From the NCBI RefSeq assembly GCF_014644435.1, contig NZ_BMKR01000024.1, positions 1 through 64,000 on the forward strand: a stretch of DNA of 64,000 bases, given 5' to 3'. Below the pieces are notes generated by a model. That model searched no databases. It saw only the letters and a list, made by a program, of their open reading frames with translations, and was not told the DNA's origin. How positions within the stretch are numbered: the stretch's first letter is position 1; each line of letters opens with the position of its first letter. A program made the position numbers and the translations under genes. The stretch comes from Paenibacillus albidus (GTDB lineage: Bacteria; Bacillota; Bacilli; Paenibacillales; Paenibacillaceae). Below, piece by piece: positions 36,549 to 44,993 of this stretch.

Positions 36549-36581
36549 AAAGACCATCCTGATACTTTAAGGATGGTCTTT
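36549..36581 (-). terminator. Terminator of the Mrr-like gene
   Basis: AAAGACCATCCT (36549-36560) and AGGATGGTCTTT (36570-36581), a 12-bp stem nine bases after the Mrr stop and upstream of the McrB-like gene. Confidence 0.75.
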
Positions 36582-36589
36582 CTTTTGGT

Positions 36590-37303
36590 TTACATAGCCT
36601 TTATCTTCCGGCAGCTTGGATAATTACTGCACCCCCAGAAAGCTGTGCCTTCCTTACTTTTACGTTGAACCATAGATGCTCCACATGCGCAGGTTACGGC
36701 ATTTACTTTGGTACTATTAGCTTTCTTAGGCTTTACTTTGCCTTTTGTAGGCTGCCATTTGCCCCAGGCTCGGAGCTTGTTCTCGATTAGAGCCCCATGC
36801 CAGTAATCAACTTTAAATTGCTCCGCCTCTCGTTTTGCATCCGCTGTAAGATCTGAAGTGGTGATAAGCAGAGACAAGATGCAGTCATGATTTCTCTTAG
36901 CCCCTACCAATTCACGAACCGTCATAACCTGAACTTTATTATGTTCAGCATAACACTTGGCTTGCACCGCGGTTTTCTCGCCGCGCTTATCGATGATGAC
37001 CAAGTCTACGCCCCCATCCTTGCCGCCCACTCCTACTTCTTTAACGGTGTAGCCTTGATCTCTGAAATACAGAGACAGCAATCTTTCAAACTCAGCGCCG
37101 TTAATTTGGTCTAAAGATGCTTTCAATAGCACTTCATCCGGTCTGCATGTTGTCGAGGAACGGTTAAAGGCAGTGGCCGTGCTTTTCTTAACGGGTGTTT
37201 TCCGCTTGGCTGAACTGCGTTTTTTCTTCTTATTTCTTTGCATCAGTCCGGCCAAGATGGATAAAAGGATGATAACTGCTATAAATCCAATAATTGATGC
37301 CAT
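36590..37303 (-). CDS. Membrane-anchored Mrr-like restriction endonuclease with topoisomerase zinc finger
   Basis: 237 residues in three parts. Residues 1-22 are a membrane helix, followed by a Lys/Arg-rich stretch. The Mrr catalytic domain is at about 65-185 (INGAEFERLLSLYF, GGKDGGVDLVI and AVQAKCYAE give the D-QxK nuclease core, then HDCILSLLITTSDLTADA). The C-terminus is a C4 topoisomerase-type zinc finger (CACGASMVQRK...FWGCSNYPSC). The fold is used for cleavage of modified or foreign DNA; membrane anchoring suggests action on incoming DNA. It lies upstream of the McrBC-like pair on the same strand, with its own terminator. Confidence 0.85.
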   Translation of the reverse strand: MASIIGFIAVIILLSILAGLMQRNKKKKRSSAKRKTPVKKSTATAFNRSSTTCRPDEVLLKASLDQINGAEFERLLSLYFRDQGYTVKEVGVGGKDGGVDLVIIDKRGEKTAVQAKCYAEHNKVQVMTVRELVGAKRNHDCILSLLITTSDLTADAKREAEQFKVDYWHGALIENKLRAWGKWQPTKGKVKPKKANSTKVNAVTCACGASMVQRKSKEGTAFWGCSNYPSCRKIKAM

Positions 37304-37526
37304 AATTGCTCCTTAGATACATTAGTATAATTGAGTTGTTATGCCATTACTCGCTTGATTTGACCTTCCAGGTACTCTCTTAGTTCTGGTTCTTCCTTTA
37401 CCCTGACTGGGCCGTATGCCCATCTTGCTGATAAAAGCATTCTCAATTTACACTGTTAACTGGTTACTATCGACTTTCTCTCGGAAAGCTACTGCACTGC
37501 TGCTGTAAACAATCATGGATGCTCTC

Positions 37527-37859
37527 CTATAGGTCAGTATATTTGTCTTTCTTCCCAAATGCCTTCTCAATTGGATATTTAGCTTCATTCTTTTTAAGCT
37601 TAGTGAGGATTATGTCCTCAAGATCTAGATCTAATGACTGAGCTAAGTACACTGCGTAAACTAGCACATCCGCTAGTTCATCGGCGATCTGTTCTTTCTT
37701 AGACTCAACCGCTTCCTCTGAAGATTTCCACTGAAAATTCTCCAGCAGCTCTGAGGCCTCAATACTCAACGAGATAGCCAAATCCTTTGGATTATGGAAT
37801 TGTTCCCAATTCCTATTCTCTCGAAAGGCTAAGATTAGTTTTATAAGCTCTTCTTTCAT
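37527..37859 (-). CDS. MazG-like nucleotide pyrophosphohydrolase
   Basis: About 110 residues. The metal-binding pattern of all-alpha NTP pyrophosphatases is present: EASELLENFQW (ExxE) and ADELADVLVYAVYL (ExxD). These enzymes remove pyrophosphate from (d)NTPs or modified nucleotides, and occur as housecleaning or defence-island genes. The open frame starts at 37898, but AGGAG eight bases before the ATG at 37859 decides the start. It stands alone between the Mrr-like and helical-repeat genes. Confidence 0.87.
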   Translation of the reverse strand: MKEELIKLILAFRENRNWEQFHNPKDLAISLSIEASELLENFQWKSSEEAVESKKEQIADELADVLVYAVYLAQSLDLDLEDIILTKLKKNEAKYPIEKAFGKKDKYTDL

Positions 37860-37900
37860 CCATATGCTCCTGTCATGAAAAGTGAGTAAACAACCCAAAA

Positions 37901-37935
37901 AGAGGCAGTTCTCCCGTTACCTGGGATACGCCTCT
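37901..37935 (-). terminator. Terminator of the helical-repeat gene
   Basis: On the minus strand AGAGGC ... GCCTCT with an inner CCC/GGG stem, followed by TTTTTGGG. Confidence 0.65.
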
Positions 37936-38037
37936 GAATGGTCAATCACGGCCATGCTTTGGCCTTGTTATATGCTTCTTAATTAAGAATATTATGGAGA
38001 GCAGGAATAGTCAAACTAAATAAAACACACTACTCTA

Positions 38038-38676
38038 TTAAGCCTTCCGCATTTTATATAAATCTACTAGATAACAAAACCTCCTGTACTTAAAATGCGC
38101 AGTTTTATCCTGTACTAGCTTGATTTGACTTATATCATCATTTAAGTGACTCAACTGCTCGTCCACGTTCAGTCCATAACAAAGCGCAGTTTGCATAATA
38201 ACAACCAGCCCATCAAGTAGTCCATTGGGGGAGTTCTGAAGAACGCGAGCATAATCATCCAGGAGTTCTGTTTTTCCAGATAAAATTTCTACGGCATATA
38301 AATTCACTTTTGCCAAATGACGAAATTCAAGAGCGATCTTACGCCCATCCGTCCCTAAATCCTCCATCCATCCAAGTTCTACATATCTGTAAATACTATC
38401 CCTGGCCTGCTCGTAATCCCCCAGATGCTGACATGCAACTCCCCGCATCTGTTGACTGAACCCAAAATAATAAACAAGAGGGTGCTGCATCTTAACAAAG
38501 GGGATCGTCATCCCCATCGCCTTGCAGTACAGCCGCTCTTCATAGATACGCTGGGCATAGCTATGCAAAATATCTGCAGTGTATAGCAGCTTGTCCCACT
38601 GTTCGAAGTAATGCGCAGTTTCCAGCATTTCCACAAGAACATCCGGGTTGAAGGACTTTAGAATTGAGAGGTGCAT
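38038..38676 (-). CDS. Helical-repeat (TPR-like) protein of unknown function
   Basis: 212 residues, all helical, soluble. Paired-helix stretches such as MRGVACQHLGDYEQARDSIYRYV look like tetratricopeptide repeats. It resembles the C-terminal half of Firmicute regulators that join an XRE domain to TPRs, but here has no DNA-binding domain. It diverges from an XRE regulator gene 178 bases away, so the two may be the split halves of such a regulator. Ribosome site AAGGAGG. No function can be assigned. Confidence 0.6.
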   Translation of the reverse strand: MHLSILKSFNPDVLVEMLETAHYFEQWDKLLYTADILHSYAQRIYEERLYCKAMGMTIPFVKMQHPLVYYFGFSQQMRGVACQHLGDYEQARDSIYRYVELGWMEDLGTDGRKIALEFRHLAKVNLYAVEILSGKTELLDDYARVLQNSPNGLLDGLVVIMQTALCYGLNVDEQLSHLNDDISQIKLVQDKTAHFKYRRFCYLVDLYKMRKA

Positions 38677-38854
38677 AGGTATAACCTCCTTATAGAGAGT
38701 AATTCCAGAAAAAGCTTCTTTCTCTATTTATGTGCTAGTAGTAGAATAATTAAAATATACTACTTATAAGGAGTTTTTTCAATAAATTTTACCGTCTATG
38801 AAACCCTGCTATTTATACCTGTACTCTCCTACCCTTTAGGAGAGGTGAATAATA

Positions 38855-39199
38855 ATGACAAAGTTACGGAACTTGGTTGGGGATAGAGTAAGGGATATTC
38901 GGAAAGCAAAGGGCTTAACCCAACAAAAACTTGCGGAGTTATCCAATCTGGATGATGCCTATATAGGGTCAGTAGAACGAGGGGAACGAAATTTCTCTAT
39001 AGATTCGCTTGAGAAAATTGTGGCAGCCTTAAAGGTTCAACCAAGTGAATTTTTTCAAAATTATGATAAACAAAATGAGATTGAAGCTGCACAAAGAGCG
39101 GCAGTTGATGAGTATATAGTTGCTGTGAGCGGGTTAAGTATTAAGCAAATCGAGGCTATGATGAGGATTGTAAAAGAGGTTAGCGGGGCCTTAGAATAG
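38855..39199 (+). CDS. XRE family regulator (C-protein-like)
   Basis: 114 residues. The first 65 form a classic XRE helix-turn-helix (GDRVRDIRKAKGLTQQKLAELS, then IGSVERGERNFSIDSLEKI). A helical tail of about 45 residues follows. Size and sequence are like controller proteins of restriction systems. It precedes the GIY-YIG/DUF2075 gene on the same strand by about 175 bases, so it may time that gene's expression. Ribosome site AGGAGAGG. Confidence 0.88.
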   Translation: MTKLRNLVGDRVRDIRKAKGLTQQKLAELSNLDDAYIGSVERGERNFSIDSLEKIVAALKVQPSEFFQNYDKQNEIEAAQRAAVDEYIVAVSGLSIKQIEAMMRIVKEVSGALE

Positions 39200-39373
39200 T
39201 GCACTAAGCTTTTTAGGTTATCTTTTTTATTTTCCCTTCATACATAAATGTTCTTTTCTGTAATAGTGATTAATTTAAAAATAGCTTTGGTATTTTGGAG
39301 TTAATTGCAAATATAGGAACAGCGAAGTCCTGTATCCACTCTCTATGACAATCCAATTATGCAGGAGACTAAA

Positions 39374-41023
39374 ATGACGAATGAACTTATTTTTGAAAAA
39401 ATAGGCTTTAATAAGTTGGATTCTGATCAGATTCAAGCAGATTATTTAATCAACCATCCAGTCGTCTATATTCTTTATAATCAACAGTTATCCCAAGCTT
39501 ATATTGGGCAAACTGTTCACGTGAAGAGACGCCTAAATGAGCACCTAAAAAATCCACGGCGTAAAATCCATAATCAAACAATCATTATTGGAGACGAGAG
39601 GTTTCATCAATCTGCCACTTACAACATCGAGACCAATCTAATTAATTATTTTATTGCCGAAAATCAATATAAACTCCAAAATGTCAGTCAAACAGTAAAA
39701 ACCCAGATGCATAATTACTATCAAAAGGAATATTACAACCAAGAAATCTTTATGCAAATATGGGAAAGGCTAAAGCAAGAACATATTGTAGAGGAAACGC
39801 TTGAGAACTTAAGAAATAAGGATACGTATAAGCTTTCTCCCTATAAAGAACTCTCGGAACAGCAACTAGAAGTAAAAAATTCTGTTATAGAGTTTTGTCA
39901 GAAGCACGCTAAAAAGACTACTCCTCACGTACTTGTAATTGAGGGTAATGCAGGCACAGGAAAAAGTGTATTATTAAGTTCAATATTTAATACTATTCAA
40001 GATTATGCTAATGATACTAGCTCCACTTTGAATGGTACAAATAATTACTTATTGGTTAATCATAGCGAAATGTTAAAAACTTATCAAAGTATAGCTAATA
40101 GTCTCCCTAATTTAAAAAAGAAAAACTTTTTGAAACCAACGTCCTTCATAAACAAAACAGTAGATCCAAATACTAAATTAGCTAATATTGTATTAATAGA
40201 TGAAGCACATTTACTCTTAACTAAAGAAGACAATTATAATAACTTCCGGTATGCGAATCAGCTAGAGGAGATCATTAAAAGAAGTGTTGTAACTATTGTA
40301 ATCTTTGATCCGAGGCAGGTTCTCAAGATTAAAAGTTATTGGAATAGACAAATGCTGAATGAAGTAACAGAAAAATATCCTACCAAAAAATTTCAATTAA
40401 CTGATCAATTTCGAATGAATGCGGGTCCAGAAATCATAAATTGGATCGACTGCTTCCTTTCAAAGAAGCTTGTTAAGATTCCTACAGACAACAAAAATGC
40501 ATATGATCTGCAAATCTTTAGTAATGTACATCAATTTAAGAAAGCGATTGAAGACAAGAATCAGGAATTTGGTCTGTCAAGATTGGTGTCAACCTTTGAT
40601 TATGAACATAAAAAGGATGGAGAGATATATTACATAGAGGCTGATGGGCTGAAAATGCCATGGAATATAACGAGTAACAGTACTACTTGGGCCGAAGAAA
40701 CTCATACTATTCAAGAAGTAGGTTCTATTTATACCATCCAAGGTTTTGATTTGAATTATGTTGGTGTAATCCTCGGCCCATCCATTGGATACGATGAGAA
40801 AACAGATCAAATTCTAATCGACGTTACTAAATACAAGGACGTAGGTGCCTTTGCCTCACGAACTGATTTCTCCAATGAGAAAATAAAACAGGTTAAAGAA
40901 GAGATCATATTAAATTCGCTCAATGTTTTAATGAAACGTGGCATCCATGGACTCTATATCTATGCTACCGACTCAAAGCTAAGAGAGAGATTATTATTAT
41001 GCCGTCCCGATGCAGGCTCTTAG
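39374..41023 (+). CDS. GIY-YIG nuclease fused to a DUF2075 helicase-like P-loop domain
   Basis: About 549 residues. The N-terminal GIY-YIG domain (about 28-95) shows VVYILYN, AYIGQT, VKRRLNEHL and NIETNLINYF with the metal-binding Glu. A helical linker follows, then DUF2075: Walker A EGNAGTGKSVLL (about 190), Walker B NIVLIDEAHLL, the SF1-like motifs LTDQFRMN and SIYTIQGFDLNYVGVILG. A nuclease joined to a helicase motor is a common defence plan. The gene is strongly AT-rich and sits between the McrBC-like and PD-(D/E)XK genes. The start at 39374 follows AGGAG by seven bases. DUF2075 proteins are not well characterised, so the mechanism is open. Confidence 0.82.
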   Translation: MTNELIFEKIGFNKLDSDQIQADYLINHPVVYILYNQQLSQAYIGQTVHVKRRLNEHLKNPRRKIHNQTIIIGDERFHQSATYNIETNLINYFIAENQYKLQNVSQTVKTQMHNYYQKEYYNQEIFMQIWERLKQEHIVEETLENLRNKDTYKLSPYKELSEQQLEVKNSVIEFCQKHAKKTTPHVLVIEGNAGTGKSVLLSSIFNTIQDYANDTSSTLNGTNNYLLVNHSEMLKTYQSIANSLPNLKKKNFLKPTSFINKTVDPNTKLANIVLIDEAHLLLTKEDNYNNFRYANQLEEIIKRSVVTIVIFDPRQVLKIKSYWNRQMLNEVTEKYPTKKFQLTDQFRMNAGPEIINWIDCFLSKKLVKIPTDNKNAYDLQIFSNVHQFKKAIEDKNQEFGLSRLVSTFDYEHKKDGEIYYIEADGLKMPWNITSNSTTWAEETHTIQEVGSIYTIQGFDLNYVGVILGPSIGYDEKTDQILIDVTKYKDVGAFASRTDFSNEKIKQVKEEIILNSLNVLMKRGIHGLYIYATDSKLRERLLLCRPDAGS

Positions 41024-41031
41024 GAGCCTGC
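41012..41031 (+). terminator. Hairpin enclosing the stop codon of the GIY-YIG/DUF2075 gene
   Basis: GCAGGCTC - TTAG - GAGCCTGC; the TAG stop (41021-41023) lies in the loop. There is no T-tract, so termination strength is uncertain. Confidence 0.45.
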
Positions 41032-41089
41032 TGACATAGTCTATCTATAGTAAGTTTAAAGTATACCCGTTAGCAGAAATTCTAACATT

Positions 41090-42547
41090 TCAAGCTGTAG
41101 AAGCTGAAGGCTTATTATCCTTTCTGGCATCTATTAATACGATATCCTTATTACCTATTAGGGATAAATCATTTAGTACGGTATTTATTTTTTTGTATTC
41201 TATTTCAGAGAAATACAAAATAACTTTAATTGATTTTTTCGTATTATTAGCTTGTTGATATATCTCGACTTGTTTTTCTAAGTTTCTTTTTAACTTAGTG
41301 TTGCTTGCTAGCTTAAACTCAATAAGAGTTTTATCACTATCACCTCGCGAAATCTTAAAGTCAACTGGCCCTCTACCATTATTCACTTCTCGATTCACAT
41401 CAGAAGAACTGGCGAACCACGTGAGCCTGTATAATATTTGCAAGTCATTTTCCTTCTGAATAGGTATTCCGTTAGAGTAAAATATTTTATATCCATCTTT
41501 GTTTTCAATAACGTCTTTTAAAAAGATAAGCCTTTGGTGTGCCTCCTCATATGTATCACCAGAAAATCCGTAAAAATTTGTACTAGAACTCAAAATCTTA
41601 GCCAACTCTCCAAATTGTTTTACATATTTGTTTATGGAGAACAATACCTTATCTATACTTATTTTCTCTGCAGTGTCCCCATGATCTTCCTTATTTTTTA
41701 TATAGTAATCAATTAGTTCTGGGTACTCTTTTATTGTTTTAGAAAGCGCCTCTTGTTTATCTCTTTGTGTAGGTTTCTCTGGGATCATACTGTAAAAATA
41801 ATTATTAATTTGCTCTCTTAGTTCAACATTTGAAATAGCAGGAGGAATGTCAGCAAATCTATTAAGAAGATCGAATCTACTTATCCACGTTTCATCCTTT
41901 GTAAGCATGTCCCTTGGAGTTAGAAGAACATAGTCATTATTAATAAAAGGCAGCTTAAAGCGGTTGGTCTCCCAAACCTCTCTTTCATAATTAAAATTAG
42001 CTCCCCTAACTGCGATTTCTTTTAAATATTTTTCATCAATATATTTTTCAGCGAACGTTTCAGTGTATTTGAGTAAATATCCATGTATTAGATTTGTCGT
42101 AAAATCACTTATGTTATCTTTACCTACCCTCTCTTTAATTAGACATAACTTTTCTAAATGCGTGCCTTTCGTTACCTTTTCATTTCCAAAATCATTAAAT
42201 ATATTTTGGAGGTTCTCGTGTAGAGAAATCGCAAACTCTTTTCCTAATCCACTTCCACCATTTCCGTCCTCACAAAAACCAAACCAATTTTGTTTTACTT
42301 CAGGAAACTGATACCATGCCTTTAATAAGCCGTCAGTTATTTTTATTGTATTTGATTTGTCTTTTAAAAAATATAAATACTTGAGAATATTCGTATGTAA
42401 CTGTTGGTACTCTTCCTTTTTGCTGTTAAAAAGAAGAAAGGGATCAATAAATAAAGGTAAGTCATTTATAAGTGAAATATCAAATGCTCCATACTCTTCG
42501 ATGACTTGCGGGCTTACTTCAAAAAAATCGCTAAAGTATAGCTTCAC
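41090..42547 (-). CDS. Uncharacterised protein with C-terminal PD-(D/E)XK nuclease domain
   Basis: 485 residues. The first 370 are mixed alpha/beta without a family I can name. The C-terminus carries a full nuclease signature: GRGPVDFKI (Asp396), then LIEFKLASN (Glu410, Lys412), then the conserved KQVEIYQQ helix. No signal peptide or membrane helix. It is the second gene of an AT-rich two-gene operon, 58 bases after a partner that also has a PD-(D/E)XK-like core. Start is GTG after AAAGGAGAG. Location in the defence island suggests an anti-phage nuclease; this is inference. Confidence 0.72.
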   Translation of the reverse strand: MKLYFSDFFEVSPQVIEEYGAFDISLINDLPLFIDPFLLFNSKKEEYQQLHTNILKYLYFLKDKSNTIKITDGLLKAWYQFPEVKQNWFGFCEDGNGGSGLGKEFAISLHENLQNIFNDFGNEKVTKGTHLEKLCLIKERVGKDNISDFTTNLIHGYLLKYTETFAEKYIDEKYLKEIAVRGANFNYEREVWETNRFKLPFINNDYVLLTPRDMLTKDETWISRFDLLNRFADIPPAISNVELREQINNYFYSMIPEKPTQRDKQEALSKTIKEYPELIDYYIKNKEDHGDTAEKISIDKVLFSINKYVKQFGELAKILSSSTNFYGFSGDTYEEAHQRLIFLKDVIENKDGYKIFYSNGIPIQKENDLQILYRLTWFASSSDVNREVNNGRGPVDFKISRGDSDKTLIEFKLASNTKLKRNLEKQVEIYQQANNTKKSIKVILYFSEIEYKKINTVLNDLSLIGNKDIVLIDARKDNKPSASTA

Positions 42548-42605
42548 TTAATCACTCTCCTTTATGATTTTCAACACATCATCAATCTAATCAACAAATC
42601 ACTAA

Positions 42606-43685
42606 TCACTTTTTGAATATATGGTGTATTCGCTCAAGTTCATTAACTTTAGATTCTACTCTTTCAATTAACATTTCATTGGTTTCATCAATCCAACTTG
42701 CATTCAAATCAAAACTATTTAATCTCATGATCCCTTGTTTACTCTTAACTGGTATTTCAATGCTTGACCAAGGATTTTGATAAAAAACTTGGCAATTACT
42801 TAAACCGATTATTATGCCAGCCCATTCATGATTATTTCTAAAATATCCGTCGTATTGTTGTACATTCCTTTCATAAATCTGCCCTTCATAGTGCTTGAGC
42901 CAAGTTAGATCACCAAAAATCGAAGATCCTTTTTTGCCATAAAGCATCTGCCAAATACCAAAGTTACTAGTTTGATATATATTTTTAAAAGAATCCGAAT
43001 AGCAAGGATAAACATCACTTTTATTAATAGATAGGTCACTATCTTCAAAGTTAAGCCACAATATATTTATTGCTCCATATACAGTTTGTTCAGCTTTTCC
43101 TTTATTACTTAGCAGCCTTTTGTACAGTTCTGCGATCCTATCCTTATTCTTCCCGCGTATGTAGTTAACTGAAACAGTACTTACCTTTAAGATATCGCTA
43201 TTGTTTTTTAATTGTGAAATTTCTTGATTGTAAAATCCCCTTAACTTTTCTTCAGCCGCCTTATTCATTCTTGGCGTCATCACTTCAATGAATAACTCTT
43301 GGCCTGTATAATCGTTCACTTTAAAATCCGGTGTTTTTTTATCTTTCTTTTCTGCTATCTCTTCAACCTTGAATCTAGACTCTTCAAGCATATAGCGACA
43401 TCTATACTCTCCAAGCGTTCCTACTGCTTGATTATAGTTATCCTTAGTTTGAAGCACTCGTGAATTCCAAGTCTTCTCAAAATAATTTGGGTGTTTTTTC
43501 TTGGTTTCTAATATAATTTCTAAGAGCTTTTCAGCACGTTTTTTCTCTTGAAAAAAAGTATTCTCACTTTCTAATACTCTTACCAACCTATCAATTGGGT
43601 GGGTTCTTATACATATTTTATTTTTATGAATGTTATCCCAAAACTTTTCTGGAATAATACTCTTTAATTCAATAATATTCTCCAT
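42606..43685 (-). CDS. Uncharacterised protein with degenerate PD-(D/E)XK-like core
   Basis: 359 residues. LGEYRCRYMLEE, then KTPDFKVND (Asp120) and LFIEVMTPR (Glu134) follow the PD-(D/E)XK layout, but the catalytic Lys position is Met136, so it may be inactive as a nuclease or use a migrated lysine. The remaining two thirds contain aromatic-rich segments (NFGIWQMLYGKK, NHEWAGIIIGLSN) that I do not recognise. It is the first gene of a two-gene operon with the PD-(D/E)XK protein downstream; ribosome site GGAGAG. One subunit may recognise and the other cut (inference). Confidence 0.65.
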   Translation of the reverse strand: MENIIELKSIIPEKFWDNIHKNKICIRTHPIDRLVRVLESENTFFQEKKRAEKLLEIILETKKKHPNYFEKTWNSRVLQTKDNYNQAVGTLGEYRCRYMLEESRFKVEEIAEKKDKKTPDFKVNDYTGQELFIEVMTPRMNKAAEEKLRGFYNQEISQLKNNSDILKVSTVSVNYIRGKNKDRIAELYKRLLSNKGKAEQTVYGAINILWLNFEDSDLSINKSDVYPCYSDSFKNIYQTSNFGIWQMLYGKKGSSIFGDLTWLKHYEGQIYERNVQQYDGYFRNNHEWAGIIIGLSNCQVFYQNPWSSIEIPVKSKQGIMRLNSFDLNASWIDETNEMLIERVESKVNELERIHHIFKK

Positions 43686-44295
43686 AATTTCTCTCCTGTT
43701 AATAGAATATATGTGTGACTACGCATCACTTATCGTTTCTGACTATCAAACTTGTCTTCATATCTTTAAGCCTTATTGAATCGCTTCATCCGAGTTTACT
43801 TTGTCTACTTTATCAGGTCGTCATTGGCTTCAATTACATTGTACCATATGCTGGAATCTCCTTCTTTCGTATCGCAGAATACTCTCTAATAGTTGCTGAG
43901 AAGATGTGTACTACTTTACCTAGCATAGACAAACAGTAATTTGGATGTAATCTCCCTCCCAGCTATCTTTAAGCATCCTGCTCGCGCTTCAAATAATAAC
44001 AAAAATACCCTCTCAGTAAAGAGAGGGTGATCACACATTAACTTCTCATTCGTTTTTTTCGTTCCAAACTAATAATAATGAACATCTTTCCACATGTATC
44101 GTGCGTTCAGTGCGAGCAACCTCGACACAAAGTGCCCCAACAAATGTAAAGCCGACAATCTAAACCAAAGGATCTTCGGATTAATAATTCCAAATATTTA
44201 CCACTTAAAAATGAGCTCTTAATTATACTACCCCATCCACTTGCCGGGTGCCCCCTTGCCCATCTATGATCATCCGCGGGTAAAAATCATTCACC
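43686..44295. other. 610-bp gene-free stretch at the right edge of the defence island
   Basis: AT-rich non-coding DNA. It includes the promoter region of the nuclease operon on the minus strand and a terminator hairpin at 44007-44028. A 74-codon plus-strand frame (43715-43939) lacks a ribosome site and looks random. No direct repeats marking an insertion were found by eye. Confidence 0.5.
44000..44028 (-). terminator. Terminator (minus strand)
   Basis: ACCCTCTC - AGTAAA - GAGAGGGT (44007-44028); on the minus strand followed by ATTTTTGTTATT. It would stop transcripts arriving from the SF0329 gene. Confidence 0.75.
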
Positions 44296-44865
44296 TCACA
44301 ATGTATCACGCCGTAGTTCATAAAAATACTGCACAATCGGATGCTTCAACCTCATCTTCTCGGACATGCTTAAAATCCGCTTCTTCCCAACCCTCCTGTC
44401 CACCAAAGCCAGAATATTCAATACCATATCACTGCTCTCCAAGCTCTCCTCTATAGGAGTAGTTAGGAACTTATTTGCCACAACAATAAAATTGGATTTG
44501 CTTAATGAAGCTTGTGCTGCCAAAAGCTCTTTGGCGTGTTCTGTACTTTTTCTGCTTCTGGCCATTACGATTAGGCGATCCTCCGGCACTGGCCCCTTAG
44601 CTGCTTGTCTGACCGCTTCAATGTCGTCCTTGCTGACAGGAATCTGGATATCCGGATCATTCTTAATTTCCAGCTCTGTTTGATACCATCTGATCGTGTT
44701 CGTTTTATCACCCATATTGAGTATGTTCTTTTTATCTACTGAGATATAACAGATCCCAGATTTATCAGGCAGATAACGGTAACCTGGCGCGCGGTATTCT
44801 ACCCTTCCATGTAACGCAGGACTGAGAAAGCCCTCCAGTTGTTGCTTCAATTTGCTCCAGGACAT
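44296..44865 (-). CDS. SF0329 family protein
   Basis: About 189 residues. The start WSKLKQQLEGFLSPALHGRVEYRAPGYRY is characteristic of the SF0329 family, small cytoplasmic proteins without known function. SVDKKNILNM and the late DRRVGKKRILSM also fit. The frame extends to 44886, but GGAGGGGG lies five bases before the ATG at 44865. It follows the tRNA-dihydrouridine synthase gene on the same strand by about 130 bases. Confidence 0.75.
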   Translation of the reverse strand: MSWSKLKQQLEGFLSPALHGRVEYRAPGYRYLPDKSGICYISVDKKNILNMGDKTNTIRWYQTELEIKNDPDIQIPVSKDDIEAVRQAAKGPVPEDRLIVMARSRKSTEHAKELLAAQASLSKSNFIVVANKFLTTPIEESLESSDMVLNILALVDRRVGKKRILSMSEKMRLKHPIVQYFYELRRDTL

Positions 44866-44993
44866 GTAATCCCCCTCCATAACCAAACAGAGGAAAGGCT
44901 TGTTGGCTCCGGGTTTATCCCATCTCCATTCATCCGATCCTCATTCTCTTGACGTCTTTTCTCTATTTTCTACACGGATTTATTTAGAATCAC

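Noticed and set aside
43715..43939. 74-codon plus-strand frame next to the nuclease operon
   Set aside because: No ribosome site, low-complexity hydrophobic composition, and it overlaps the probable operon promoter.
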